This document shows, one piece after another, positions 34,299 through 45,504 of a stretch of 64,000 nt of DNA. This stretch comes from Platerodrilus igneus (lineage: Eukaryota; Arthropoda; Insecta; Coleoptera; Lycidae). The notes below the pieces were generated by a model. It had not been told where the DNA came from and ran no database searches. It worked only from the letters and a program-made list of their open reading frames with translations. The stretch lies in NCBI GenBank assembly GCA_036346225.1, contig JARFIW010001739.1, forward strand, positions 12,689,001 through 12,753,000, read 5' to 3'. How positions within the stretch are numbered: position 1 is the stretch's first letter; each line of letters opens with the position of its first letter. Made by a program: the position numbers and the translations under genes.

Positions 34299-36408
34299 GC
34301 TGTGATATTCCCCTTTGAATGCGGGAACTGGGTCCTTTCAACAAAAAAATTCTAGTCCCACAGATTGGGCGTCATAAACGGCTGTGGTCCTCTTTTCGCC
34401 TCGGCTGCTCACCTAATGTTATAAACCTCCTCATTCATAAAAAACAACACATTCCTACCAAAAACATCAACGTTAACTCTATTTACATCAATATTCAGAA
34501 TACATTAAAATTTCAAAATTAAAACTCAGCATAAATTTCAGTTTTAAAAAGAATTTCAAGATTAATTTTATTATCATTTTAATGTGCATCCAAAATTAAA
34601 GTCCTTGTTGGATGCCTAGTAATTAATATAACAATATAAGCAGACCGGAGTCTGAGTATAAAGGGGCATCTACCACCCTTTACGTTAATTAACCAGGTTC
34701 GTCTAATTGAGCTCAAAGACATACCCAAATTTTCATCATATTACCGAACATCAAACTAAATACCCTTTCTACTTCAACAAGCAAATTTCATCTTAAAATT
34801 AAACTTTTATGGTTAGTACAATTTCACTAATGTCCATTTAAAGTAAATCAATTATAAAGTCATTCAATACACACAAAATGTCAAACAAAATAGTATAATT
34901 TACCTGAAGGTTACTGTCCTCGTAGCTTCAAAGTATCGTTTCTTTAGTTAATCACACCATTCAACAGGATTATATTTACGGCTTCTGATTCTCTACGCTT
35001 TTAAAATTTTCTCCATCACCATTTATTTAAAGTTGTTTCTGGGCTTTTCCGGAACTCATCTGTGTTTATCTGACCCTTGTTTCATGGATCCAGACACGTA
35101 TTTGAACCATTTAATTATTAACACCCCCGAAAAATAGCAAAGAAATTCATGCGTCTGTCACCAATATACGCCAAAACTGCCTACTTTTGTGTATACATTT
35201 GTCGTTGTAAATTTTGCTAATTGGTACAGTGAAACTAAATTTTATTACCTTGTATCTAAGTGCACTGAAGTACATTCATGTTAGCACGTAAATAACAAAC
35301 TATTTTGAATCACAAAATATACAAGCAAACTTTAAATTATTTAATCAAACTAAAATGCACTGTTTAACATCTTCAATCAAGTCGCGTATGTACGAGCTTT
35401 TAACGCATCGAATCGTCAAAAGTCTAAGAGGGCTTGTTTATATTCATCTCGGTATATATAGCAAAAGCCTGTCTGTCGGTCTGTTCCCCAAAACGGGTAA
35501 TTCTAAAGAATTCCTCATTCTATGTTCCCAGTCCGTTGCTCGCGCATCGATTTTACGAATTTTCACTCGCCCCATTTAAATCTCAGAAAATTTCCACACG
35601 GCACGCAAGCATGTCCGAAAAAACTAATTAATTTTGTACAGAAATTGTTGTTCTACCTCTGATATTTGCATCCTATTTTCAACCAATTGTGACCCTCGTG
35701 ACGTTGCTTAAATCCCGCCTTTACAATATGTGTCTTTGCTTGACGCATTTTCTCTTTCCTTCTCTAACCTGTTCGTATTGGTGCAAATTGATATTCTTTA
35801 TTATCGATTATTTTAGTCCACATGGAGTGTGAAATAACCCAGCTTTAGCAATTCTCGTAACTATTATGCGACGTTTTCCCAAGATTCTTTGAAACATTAA
35901 TTATCTGCAAACTTTACGCCGAATGTGACATTTAAACTACGCAGGTGTTCAAATATAATATTAATTCTCAGAGCCTTATTCCGTGGTATTTTAATCTTGG
36001 ATTTTCACAAGTTTTATAGGTATTATATGTTACTAACGGTTTAATTAACTCCAATTAAATTGATTTCTATCCTTTCATTTTAGCGAATACAACTTAAATA
36101 TTAATTATTATGTGTACACTTTGTTTTACTACCGGTTACTTAAAATAGGTTAATTAAGATAAATTTTGCACGTAATTTCTCTTTGTTTAGGAATAATTAC
36201 ATTACACGCAGAGCTTTTCAATACTGCTTCTTTTGATATAAAGCGTCTTATAAATAATTTAAATTTCTTATTTTTACTGAAACAACCGAGTTTATTTATG
36301 CTTCATGGTTTTAATAACGCGTATTATTTAATGAAATTCCTTATACACGGTGATTAAAATTATTTGATGTGATTATTTAATTTTCTACCCTGGTCTAAAT
36401 ATGAGTAA
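34299..36408 (-). repeat. LTR-plus-leader unit, family 1, copy 2
   Basis: Reverse-complement copy of 3737-6014, from the leader (CTTTGAATGCGGGAACTGGG near 34311) to the outer end (TTCTACCCTGGTCTAAATAT near 36382). Small indels relative to copies 1 and 3 break the antisense frames those copies share. A PBS-like site is at 34354-34374. Confidence 0.75.
34354..34374 (-). promoter_or_regulatory. PBS-like site of family 1 copy 2
   Basis: Plus-strand AGTCCCACAGATTGGGCGTCA is the reverse complement of the site type at 5938, followed by TAAACGGCTGTGG. Confidence 0.5.
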
Positions 36409-36420
36409 TATATATATTGC

Positions 36421-38349
36421 TGTGATAAGGGTTTGTTTAAGGGTGTATTTTATAGCAAAGTTCGTGCAGGAACCATAAATTATAATAGGAAGCAGAAAAC
36501 TGCATTTATTTAGTAGAAAATTAAGTAATTGAGATAGTTTGTAAATAGTAAGCATTTAAGACCCAGTATATAGAGCATAAGTAGTTTTAAGCGACGCAAA
36601 TGAACACATCTTACAACAATAGGACGCATAGTTAGCATAGAAATAGGTAATTCATACATTAGGTAAATAACAAATATTTAACACCCGGTATATAGAGCTT
36701 CATTAATTTTAAGTAATGCAAATAACTATATTTTTCAGTATAGAAGCACGCGTATTTAGAGAATGATAATAAATGTAATTAAACACGCATTCAAAGGGAT
36801 TCTAATTAGTTATGATATAATACGGAGATAAGAGATAAAACTTAAAGAAGCCTTGTGTAAGTGCGTAGAAACAATCAACATTTTTGATAGTTAATGTAAT
36901 TGAGGATGCGTAAATAAATAAATATACACGAAAATTGAAATTCAAATTACATCAGGTATTTTTGTATAATATGGAAAAGCAATTATTTATTCAAAACACC
37001 GTATGGTCTGATAACGAGGTATCTATAAGCAAACAACCATTACCTGAAAAACGAATTTGTTACATCAGAAAACCACATTAAGTATAGGAAATACAAAGAC
37101 CTCATTGGTTAAGATTAGCGACGGACTTGTAAGCCAAGCCCACATCCAAGTGGGATCAGCCCATATATTAACAGCGAGCAATGATAACAGAGTTCAGTTT
37201 TAACTCAACAAGGCCAAGCTGCGTTACTCTGAACCTAAGAGTCACGCGTAATAATATTTTAATAGTGAAAATGTATAGTGCTACGAATATGAAAATTTCT
37301 ATTGCCGATTAACGTAAGTAGAATTTGGGGAATTTATTTAAACTAATAAGATAATAATAGGGCTTCGAGGGTGACGATAATAATTTCGAGGCTGATGACC
37401 ATAATTCGAGTAAGGTGTAATAATATAATAATTTCGAATTGGTGGAGAATAATTTCGATATTCAAATGGGTGTATAATTCTGATTCGAGTAGATAGAATA
37501 AATTCAAGTGGAAGATTCTAATTGAGGGTATAATAATTCAAGGGAGTGGATAGATAAAATTTCAAATGGATGTATAATCCTGATTTGAGTGGATAGATAT
37601 AATAAATCTGGGTGTATGGATAATCTTAGTTGGTTGATAATATTTCAAATGTGTTGATGACAATAATTCTGAATTGATGTTGGTTGATAATGGATGATAT
37701 AATGATTTAAATGCATGGAAAATTCTAATTGATGGTATAATATTTTAAAGAGTCGATAATACTGGTACAATTTTGAGTTGCGAGAATCAATAAAGAAGCA
37801 CGAAGTAAGCAGAGCAGGTTAGATCTTATTAGTTTTAAGACATTTTTTTCTATTTGAATTTAAATATTGAATTTGCTTAATTAATATAAACTTGTGTAAT
37901 AGAGTCAGCAACGAACTTTGCATACGTTAAAAGTACGTAATATTAAAAAGGGGTTTTGAACGTTCCAGGTTTCTTTGATAAAAAGAGTAGTTTTTGGTGA
38001 CTTTAGATTGATTGCAAAGCATATGAATTTTGAGATAAATAAGACTTATAATATTGATTGATTGAAAAGTGTATTTTAAAAAATTTCAAAACCTGTACAT
38101 AATATTTATTTTCAATATATGAAATTAATTAACTTCATTTTATAATTCAAACAAAGAGGTAATCAGAAAGGAGTAAAAGAGAGAAAAATTGATCATCGTA
38201 ACGTTGTGCACTCTGTGAAGAATAATAATAAAAGCTAGCCGTGGCAGAATAATAAAATTAGTGGGAGTGAAATTTGATTAGGAAAACACAGAGAGGTGGA
38301 GTTATAAGTAGAATACGCCATTGACACCGAGTACGGCGTTATCATATCA
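36421..38349 (+). repeat. LTR, family 2, copy 1 (about 1.93 kb)
   Basis: Starts TGTGATAAGGGTTTGTTTAA, like 38438 and 43851, and ends GTTATCATATCA. Near the start, two roughly 120-bp subrepeats each contain GTATATAGAGC (36567 and 36690). A degenerate tandem region at 37360-37790 repeats elements of the type AATAATTTCGAG and GGTGTATAATTC. That region accounts for much of the extra length relative to the 1.1-kb copy at 38438. No coding frame was seen. On the left it meets the family 1 unit head to head across a short TA tract (36409-36418). Confidence 0.75.
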
Positions 38350-38357
38350 ATTTTTAT

Positions 38358-38382
38358 TGGACGGCCCAACGTCGGGGCTCGA
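38358..38382 (+). promoter_or_regulatory. PBS-like site after family 2 LTR copy 1
   Basis: TGGACGGCCCAACG followed by TCGGGGCTCGA matches the tRNA-Lys(CUU) complement through the T-arm (CCCAACGT, GGGGCTCGA), with single-base insertions. Confidence 0.6.
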
Positions 38383-38391
38383 TAGTTCCAG

Positions 38392-38393
<2 letters not shown>

Positions 38394-38434
<41 letters not shown>
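38394..38434. repeat. (TA)n microsatellite between leader and next LTR
   Basis: Left flank GTTCCAGTTAATAT; right flank ATATTGCTGTGATAAGG, the start of the next LTR. Confidence 0.95.
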
Positions 38435-38436
<2 letters not shown>

Positions 38437-38437
38437 C

Positions 38438-39534
38438 TGTGATAAGGGATTGTTTAAGGGTGTACTTTATAGTAAAGGTCGTTTAGAAATGAGAAATCAG
38501 CATAGGAAGCAGAAAACTGCATTTATTTAGTAAAGAATTGAGACATGGAGGTAGTTTGTAAATAGTAAGCAGTCAACACCCTGTATATAAAGTATAAATA
38601 GTTATAAGCGACGCAGATAGACATAGGAAGACGCATAGTTAGCGTAGGAATAAGAAAGACATGCATTAAGCAGATAGTAAATATTTAACACCATGTAGAT
38701 AAAGTTTTAGTTAATTTAGGTAAGGCAGATAATAATATTTTTCAAAGAAAAATACAATTTTTGAGTCCGTGGAGGATAATAATACAATATTCTGAGAATA
38801 GATGGTATTCTAAGTTTGGGGAAATTGATAAGAAGGAATAAGTTTGAATGAGATGACAATAAATTGGGGTGCATAAGTATAAGTTAATGATGGTAGTCCA
38901 GAGGGTGATGGCAATAATTTAAATGCAATGGTTCAAGCATGTGGAAAAACAATATTTCGAATGGGCATGTAATAATCCTGAATTGGGTGAAAATAATTTT
39001 TATTCAAATGGGTGGCTTAATGCATGGGAAATATTAGCTGATGCGTCAATTGCGAGAAGAAAATAGCGAAGAAATAGACCAGGTTAGATTTTAGTTATAA
39101 GACATTATTTTTCTATATTTTTTTTTAATATTGAATTTGCTTAATATAAATTAATATGACGAAGTCCACCAAAACAAAGGATTTGAATACGTATAAAGTG
39201 CGTGATCTGATAAGAGGTTCGAACGTTCTACACTTTTTTTGAAAGATAATAGGTTTTTTTGGTGACTTTGGGTTTGATTAAAAAGGTATATGATTTTGAT
39301 AAATGAGATTTACAACATTAATTAATTGAAAAGTGTATTTTAAATAATTTACAAAAACTGTACATAATATTTGTTTCATTATATAGAATCGAATTAACTG
39401 AATTTATAATTCCAAATAAATGCTAGTCGAGGTCATAAGATAAAGTTAATAGGAGTGATTTGATAATTTAAACTATCAAGGAGGAGTTATAAGTTGAATA
39501 CAAAAATGATAACGCGTAAGGCGGTAACATATCA
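38438..39534 (+). repeat. LTR, family 2, copy 2 (5' LTR of the forward Gypsy)
   Basis: Starts TGTGATAAGGGATTG and ends GGTAACATATCA. It is about 1.1 kb, the shortest of the three forward copies, and carries AACACCCTGTATATAAAG at 38574. It is followed by the five-site leader at 39544 and then gag. Confidence 0.75.
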
Positions 39535-39543
39535 AATTTTGTT

Positions 39544-39806
39544 ATTGGTCGACAAGGTAGGTTCAAGATAAAATCCAGTTAAGTCCTGGAGGGAGTTTAT
39601 AGCAATAGAAATAAGACAGCCCAACGTCGGAGATTGAGAATTCCAATTCTTTTTTATACATAGCAATATAAATATGGTCGCCCAAGCGATGGGGCGCGAA
39701 TAATTAAGGGAGCATAGAAATATTAATATAACAGCCCAACGTAGGGGCTCGATAATTCCAGTAGCACATAGCAATATTAATATGTCGCATCAACGTGAGG
39801 GCACGA
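39544..39806 (+). promoter_or_regulatory. Five tandem PBS-like sites
   Basis: Sites begin near 39544 (TTGGTCGACAAGG, degenerate), 39615 (GACAGCCCAACGTCGG), 39675 (TGGTCGCCCAAGCGATGGGG), 39731 (ACAGCCCAACG then TAGGGGCTCGA) and 39782 (ATGTCGCATCAACGTGAGGG). The last four are 54-61 bp apart. Most are preceded by an AT-rich spacer of the type ATAGCAATATTAATAT (for example ATAGCAATATAAATAT near 39660). The reference is TGGCGCCCAACGTGGGGC, complementary to the 3' end of animal tRNA-Lys(CUU). Only one primer site is normally needed. Confidence 0.65.
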
Positions 39807-40023
39807 TTTTATCACAGTAAAATACAACCTGAGATTAAGAGGCACGAATTAAATTAAAAATAAATTTAAAAATACGATCACGAGATTTAAAATAAATTAA
39901 TTAAAGTAAACCGGACATTTAAAGAGTTTCAATTAGCGGAAAATCAAGAAATTTGTATAGTAATTAAAGTTAGGTAGATTTATTTAGTATTTAAAAGTTT
40001 AGAGTAAATATAATAATTTCAAA

Positions 40024-40985
40024 ATGGAGAAAGGATCTCAAGAAAACATAACGTTTGAGAGAAGTTTGAGCGAAGAATCGAGAATTTCACAAGAAACCAA
40101 AATGATGGAGATCTTAATGGCATTAAACAATAAGATGGATAGGAATGAGGTAACCATAAAAATAATTACAACAAAAATGGATGAAAACAGCGAGAAATTG
40201 GGGAATGAAATCAAAATTCTTAGTAATGGACTGAAGAAAACGGATCAAACGATCGCTGAAATAAGGGAACAGATGCAGGAGAGAATTGAGTAGTTTCTGA
40301 GGAAATAGAATGCGTATGGGACCATATTACATTAGTTAAAACAAAACAGGAAAAATATGAAAGCGAGTCCAATGAGAAAATTACGAATTTAAATATTAAA
40401 ATAGGTAACATTCAAGAAAATTGCGAAACGGAGTTCAGATCAATAAATCAAGAAATAAATAATTTAAAAAGTAATCCAATAAATTTTAATAGAGAATCAA
40501 TTAGGCTAGTTCAAACGAACCTTTCAATTGAACAGAATTGAACGGAAAATTAAATCCGAAGATATTTATGAAAAATTTTAAAATGTTGATACAGGGATCT
40601 ACAGATGAATTATACAAATTAAATTTATTCAAAGTAATGCTGAGGGGAAATGCTGAAAAATGGTACAATTTAGTTGAGAGTGAGATAAAAACATTTGAAC
40701 AGTTTGAAAGCAAATTTTTACGTCAATTCTGGAGTGACAATCAGCAAGATCAAATTCGGAATAACCTGAGTATGGGAAGATACGATTCGGAGAAAGGAAT
40801 AACGCGAGAATTATATGCGATTGAGAAATTTACTGTAGCAAAAAAATTGGATCCTCCTTTAGAAGATAAACATATTATAAGATATTTAGCAGGTCATTTT
40901 GACGCTGAAGTAAAGCGATACATAACGACGCAGAATATAGTAGATAGGGATACATTTATTAGTTATTTGCAAAGAGATATGATGA
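40024..40985 (+). pseudogene. gag, coiled-coil and capsid parts
   Basis: ATG at 40024 opens a 90-codon helical segment (EILMALNNKMDRNEV, LGNEIKILSNGLKKTDQTI) that stops at 40291-40293. The coiled-coil text continues in another frame (VVSEEIECVWDHITLVKTKQ) to about 40530. From about 40536 the capsid region follows (LNPKIFMKNFKMLIQG, LRGNAEKWYNLVES, FEQFESKFLRQFW, then ITRELYAIEKFTVAKKLDPP). It is the same gag type as 22528-24109, with the AEKW and (F/Y)EEF/FEQF core intact. Two frame changes are enough to inactivate it. Gag would form the particle that packages element RNA. Confidence 0.8.
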
Positions 40986-40986
40986 T

Positions 40987-41460
40987 TTGGAATTTGATTA
41001 TAAAATGGAAAATAATGTTAGGGATCGACGCATGAATTTTGTAAGGACGCAGAGAAATAATGATGAGACTCAGAATAATTATCGTAGGAACAATTATAAT
41101 TATGATTGTGGAAGAAATTTTAATAGGGGAAACTATGGCAACTTTAATAATGATTTTAGGCAAAACAGGAATACGGGTCAGATACCAAGGCAACGAATGG
41201 AGAGAACGAATCATGAAGGAAATTATAATAATAGAGGAATAAATAGGCAGGAAAATGATGATCGACGGACGCAAGCAAGGGATATTAATAGTACGCAAAT
41301 AAGGAATACGAGTCGCACAGATACAGGGATAATGAGTCAGGCAAGACCTTCAACGCGAAATCAGGATTTTTTAGTACGGACGAACCAAGGAAAATTCTAC
41401 GAATTAACGGATACAGAAACCAGCGCGAGTTTATTAAACACGAAATGGATAATGAATTAG
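40987..41460 (+). pseudogene. Nucleocapsid-like basic tail of gag
   Basis: A 157-codon frame very rich in Asn, Arg, Gln and Gly (RNNDETQNNYRRNNYN, RNFNRGNYGNFNNDFRQNRN). No CCHC zinc knuckle is present, so nucleic-acid binding would depend on the basic residues. The minus-strand Gypsy has the same kind of tail. The frame is offset from the capsid frame and overlaps the protease frame by 16 bp, which may reflect an old frameshift or decay. Confidence 0.65.
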
Positions 41461-42113
41461 GAAGATTTGAAAGGAACTTGTTACCAATAATTAATTTAAA
41501 GGTGGAAGATAAAATAGTTAAAGTGTTAATTGATACTGGGACAGAGGCATCACTTGTTGCGAAAGAATTTGTTAAACGAGAAAAATTGGGGGATAAAGCG
41601 ATACCTATAACGAGGTGTAATTTAGTGGCACCAAATAATAAGAGATTTAGTGTGATAAATGAAATGGTAATTCTGAGATGTGAAATGGGAGATATGAAAT
41701 GAGAAAATGATTTTATGGTAGTACCTGGAATAAAGATAGATGATATATTTGGGATGAATATTATAGATAAGTTGGGATTGAAGATACATGCGGAATGCAA
41801 AGAGATTGAGTGTAATGGTAAATATGTTAAATGGTATGAAGAGGGGAATATTGAAATAGAAGACGACTGCGTGAATATTAATCAGTTTAGTGATGAAATA
41901 GATAATGAGGGTAATGAAGATGAAGAGATTAAGTGTCCAGGTGATTTAAGAAATAGGTTGAATATATTATTGAGTAAGCATTCAGAATTAATAGGGTCGA
42001 AGTCGAGAATTGCCACGGGTTATGTGCACAAGTTGAAAGTAGTAAATACAGAACCGTTTAACACTAAAATATATCATATTCCAGTAGCATATAGGAGTGA
42101 AGGAAGAAATTGA
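41445..42113 (+). pseudogene. Aspartic protease and RT start
   Basis: LLPIINLKVEDKIVKVLIDTG (with DTG at about 41531-41539) followed by TEASLVAKEFV is the protease active site. A TGA at 41700-41702 interrupts after CEMGDMK; the same frame continues as FMVVPGIKIDDIFGMNIIDK, the flap and C-terminal part. An acidic linker follows (SDEIDNEGNEDEE), then the RT start (YVHKLKVVNTEPFNTKIYHI) up to a frameshift at about 42100. The remnant at 57830-58270 aligns along this whole stretch. Confidence 0.8.
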
Positions 42114-42650
42114 AGAAATGTTACGTGAAGGTATTATAGAAAGCTCCAGTACACATTTTGTGAATTCATTAGTCGTCGTGAAGAAAAGTGATGATAGCAT
42201 TAGGTTATGTTTAGATACAAGAGAAATTAATAAGCAAACGAAGCCGCAATACAATTGTCCACCAACGATAAATAGTATATTAGGGAAAATAGGTAATAGG
42301 AAGATTTATAGCAAATTATATTTAAACAGTTAATTTTGGTTGATTTCATTAGCGCGAGAATCAAGGAAGTATACGGGATTTTCAGTAGAAGGAAAAAGAT
42401 ATCAATTTAAGGTGGTCCCGTTTGGTTTGTCCTCGAGTACGGATGCTTTAGTGAATGCGATGCAGAATATTTTGGGACCGTATGAGGAATTTTGTATCCA
42501 CTACGTGGATGACGTGTTAATATTTAGTGATAGTGTGAAACAACACTTTGTTCATTTAGAGAGAATATTATTAGAGCTGAATATAGCTGGTTTAATTTTG
42601 AATTTAGGGAAGTGTGAATTTTTCAAAGTAAGGTTAAATTTTTAGGATAT
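42097..42650 (+). pseudogene. Reverse transcriptase, truncated
   Basis: KEEIEEMLREGIIESSSTHF and VVVKKSDDSIRLCLDTREIN are the RT fingers. Motif A reads YSKLYLNS, where relatives have KLDL, so the first catalytic Asp is replaced by Tyr. A TAA at 42331-42333 follows, with the frame continuing (FWLISLARESRKYTGFSVEG). VVPFGLSS and HYVDDVLIFS at about 42499-42528 are intact. The sequence ends at KCEFFKVRLNF near 42645. The thumb, RNase H and integrase are absent. Confidence 0.85.
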
Positions 42651-43850
42651 AAGATAGATAGTATGAGTAGAATTAGGAAATATCAATTAAAAGGACCCAG
42701 ATTTAAAAGTAGAATTAGGAAATACGAATTAAAAGGACCTAGATTTAAAAATAAGGGGGAAGTTAGAAATAGATTTAATTTACCCATACAAAAGGGGCAT
42801 GAATAAATAAACAAACAAAATGTAAAATAAATTTAGGAATAGGTATACATAGAGTAATAGTGTTAAGTACCCTTTGAATGATTGTTAAATATATTTTGGG
42901 ATATTGGCGTAGCAATGGTAATGTGATGGTAGAGTCTTTAGTTGCGAGAGGTCGTACTTAACTCAGGTCCTAGGGACCTAGGGATCTTTTGAGAAGTGTT
43001 AGTGAAAGCATCAATTACCTGAATAGAAGTAATGAAACGATGAAATCAAACAACAGTATTTAATAATGAACAAACTTAAAACTAAACAACATGTTAATAA
43101 AATACGAAGCAGTAAAGGAGTTAAACAGATATAATAATGAAAAGTTAACTTACGGTTAGAATTCTAAGTGACCATCTTAATTAGAGTTTCTTCAGCATCT
43201 ATAAAGGGTTAAGTCACCATTTTGATAAGAGCCAACTTGCTCTTCAGCAGATTACCAATGACTTGGCTAGCTGTCTAGCTGCCCACAAACTACCGATGAG
43301 TGGAGGGGTGTCTTGGTCTTTTATACATGCTGACCCAAGGATACTGGTTTCTACGGAAGGTTTTGGCATGTGATAATGAGTACAGAGGTTAGCCAAAACT
43401 TCCTAGTTTGTAATAATTTTACAGGAAACTGATTAGGAAAAATACAAAGTAACTAACTAATGTGGTATAGATTAAGAGGAAATAACATGAAACATTACGG
43501 TTTGGTTTGAAGAAGATAATGACAAAGTTTCCTAAAATACAGGATGCTAAATGTATTGATTGTTACAATGTTGCAATTCTAAAAGTAATCTAAAATAATG
43601 GCTTCTCTATATACAACAATAGAATAGGATTTGGATATAGGAATAGGTATAGGTATGAATGGGGTAGTATAATAGGACATAGGTATGAGATTAGATAAAT
43701 GGAAATATAGGAATTAATAAAGGAAGAGTTAGTTTTCAAAAGGAAAATAAAAATATAACAATTTTATACCAATGTGAGTTTAAGTTCACGTTGGGCGCCA
43801 AAAAGGGTCATTGTTCTAAAATTTTATATTTTAATTTGGGGAAATTATGC
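42651..43850. other. Stretch without a recognised gene; 42-bp tandem duplication
   Basis: 42666-42707 and 42708-42749 are two 42-bp copies with three differences, just after the RT truncation. 42956-42985 contains the palindrome-rich AGGTCCTAGGGACCTAGGGA. 43785-43800 reads TTCACGTTGGGCGCCA, 14 bases of exact tRNA-Lys(CUU) 3' end, in the orientation expected for a minus-strand element, directly before a forward LTR. No coding text was recognised. Confidence 0.5.
43785..43800 (-). promoter_or_regulatory. PBS-like site in opposite orientation
   Basis: CACGTTGGGCGCCA at 43787-43800 is the longest exact match to the tRNA-Lys(CUU) 3' end in the window. It lies 50 bp before the forward LTR at 43851 but points the other way, so it probably belongs to another, otherwise lost, element. 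Confidence 0.55.
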
Positions 43851-45492
43851 TGTGATAAGGGGTTGTTTAAGGGTGTATTTTATAGCAAAGACCGTGCAGG
43901 AATTAGAAATCATAAAAGGAAGCAGAAAACTGCATTTATTTAGGAGAAAATTGAGTAATTGGGATAGTTTGTAAATAGTAAGCAGTCAACAACCTGTATA
44001 TAGAGTATAAGTAGTTTTAAGCGACGCAAATAGTAACAATAGGACGCATAGTTAGCATAGAAATAAGTAATTCATGCATTAAGTAAATAACAAATAATTA
44101 ACACCCGGTATATAGAGTTTTAGTAAATTTAGGTAATGCAAATAACGATATTTTTCAGTTGAAGCACGCGTATTTATAAGTAAGCATAATAAATGTAATT
44201 AAACACGCATTCAAAAGAATTCCAATCAGTTATGATAATACGGAGATAAGAAATAAAGCTTAAAGAAGCGTAGTGTAAGTGCGTACAAACAATTAACAAC
44301 TTTGATAAGTAAAAGTGATTAAAAATGCGTAAATAAATAAGCATATATGAAAATTGAAAGTCGAATTGCATTAGATAGTTGTGTACAATATGGAAAAGCG
44401 ATAATATTTCTCAAAACACCGCATGGACTGATAACAAAGCAGCTGCAAGCAAACAACAATTACTTGAAAGGACAAAAATGTTACATCAGAAAACTACTTT
44501 AAGTGTAGAAAATGGAAAGACTTGATTGGTTAGGATTAGCGACGGGCTTGTAGGCCATGCCCACAGAAGAAGTGGGATATAAATCATATATTAACAGCGA
44601 CAATGATAACGAGCTGAGTTCTCAACTCAACAAAGGCCGAGGTGCATCACTTTGAACCTAAGAGTAACGCGTAAGAATAATATTTAAAAGTGAAAATTGT
44701 TTAAGTGACAGATAGTGCGACGAAAATGAAAATTTCCATTGCCCATTAAACGGCTCTGAGGCTGGTGAGAATAAATCTAAGTCTGAGGCGGATAATGACA
44801 GTATTCTGAGGCTGGTGATAACAATAATCCAGAGGGTGACGACAATAATTCAAATGTAATAAATCTAAGTGTGGATAGATAAAATTTTAAATGGGTATAT
44901 AATAATTCTGAATTGGTAGAGTATAATTTTAATCCATATGGATGGTATAATCAATGGAAAATTCTAGTTGTTAATGGATGCGTCGATAATTTTGGTTGCG
45001 AGAAGAAAATGACGAAGAAAACAGACCAGGTTAGATTTTTTAGTTTTAATACTTTTTTTTCTATTTGAATTTAAACATTGAATATTGAATTTGCTTAATT
45101 AATATAAATTAGTGTGACGGAGTCAACAACGAACTTGCAGACGTAGAAAGTACGTAATATGATAAAGAGGTTTTGAACGTTCCAGACTTCTTTTTATAAA
45201 AACAATAGTTTTCTTGGTGACTTTAGATTGATTGAAAAGCATATGATTTTTGAGATAAAATAAGATTTACAATATTAATTGATTGAAAAGTGTATTTTAA
45301 TAATTTTCAAAACCTGTACATAATATTTGTTTTCATTATATGGAATTGAATTAACTTCATTTCATAAATTAAAAATAAAAGCTAGTCGAGGCCGAATGAT
45401 AAAATTTATGGAAGTGTAATTTGATAATTTAAAAAAAGAGGAGGAGTCAAGTAGAATACGCCATTGATATCGAGTAAGGCGTTATCACATCA
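43851..45492 (+). repeat. LTR, family 2, copy 3
   Basis: Starts TGTGATAAGGGGTTG and ends GTTATCACATCA. It shares the two GTATATAGAG subrepeats (43996 and 44109) and a shorter version of the AATAAT-rich tandem region (44750-45000) with copy 1. It stands at the 3' end of the forward Gypsy but is followed by PBS-like leader sequence. Confidence 0.75.
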
Positions 45493-45504
45493 AAGTTTTG
45501 TTAT

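Larger units (their letters stand above)
38438..45492 (+). mobile_element. Ty3/Gypsy retrotransposon, 3' part of pol deleted
   Basis: Order: LTR (38438-39534), leader with repeated PBS-like sites (39544-39806), gag (40024), nucleocapsid-like, protease, RT to about 42650, 1.2 kb without recognised coding, LTR (43851-45492). RNase H and integrase are missing. It is closely related in gag and protease to the minus-strand remnant at 57830-60240. The two LTRs differ in length by about 0.55 kb, so they may come from different copies joined by recombination. Confidence 0.75.

Noticed and set aside
39544..39806. Evenly spaced repeats considered as a CRISPR-like array
   Set aside because: The repeats are degenerate, the spacers are alike rather than unique, and the context is a eukaryotic retrotransposon leader.
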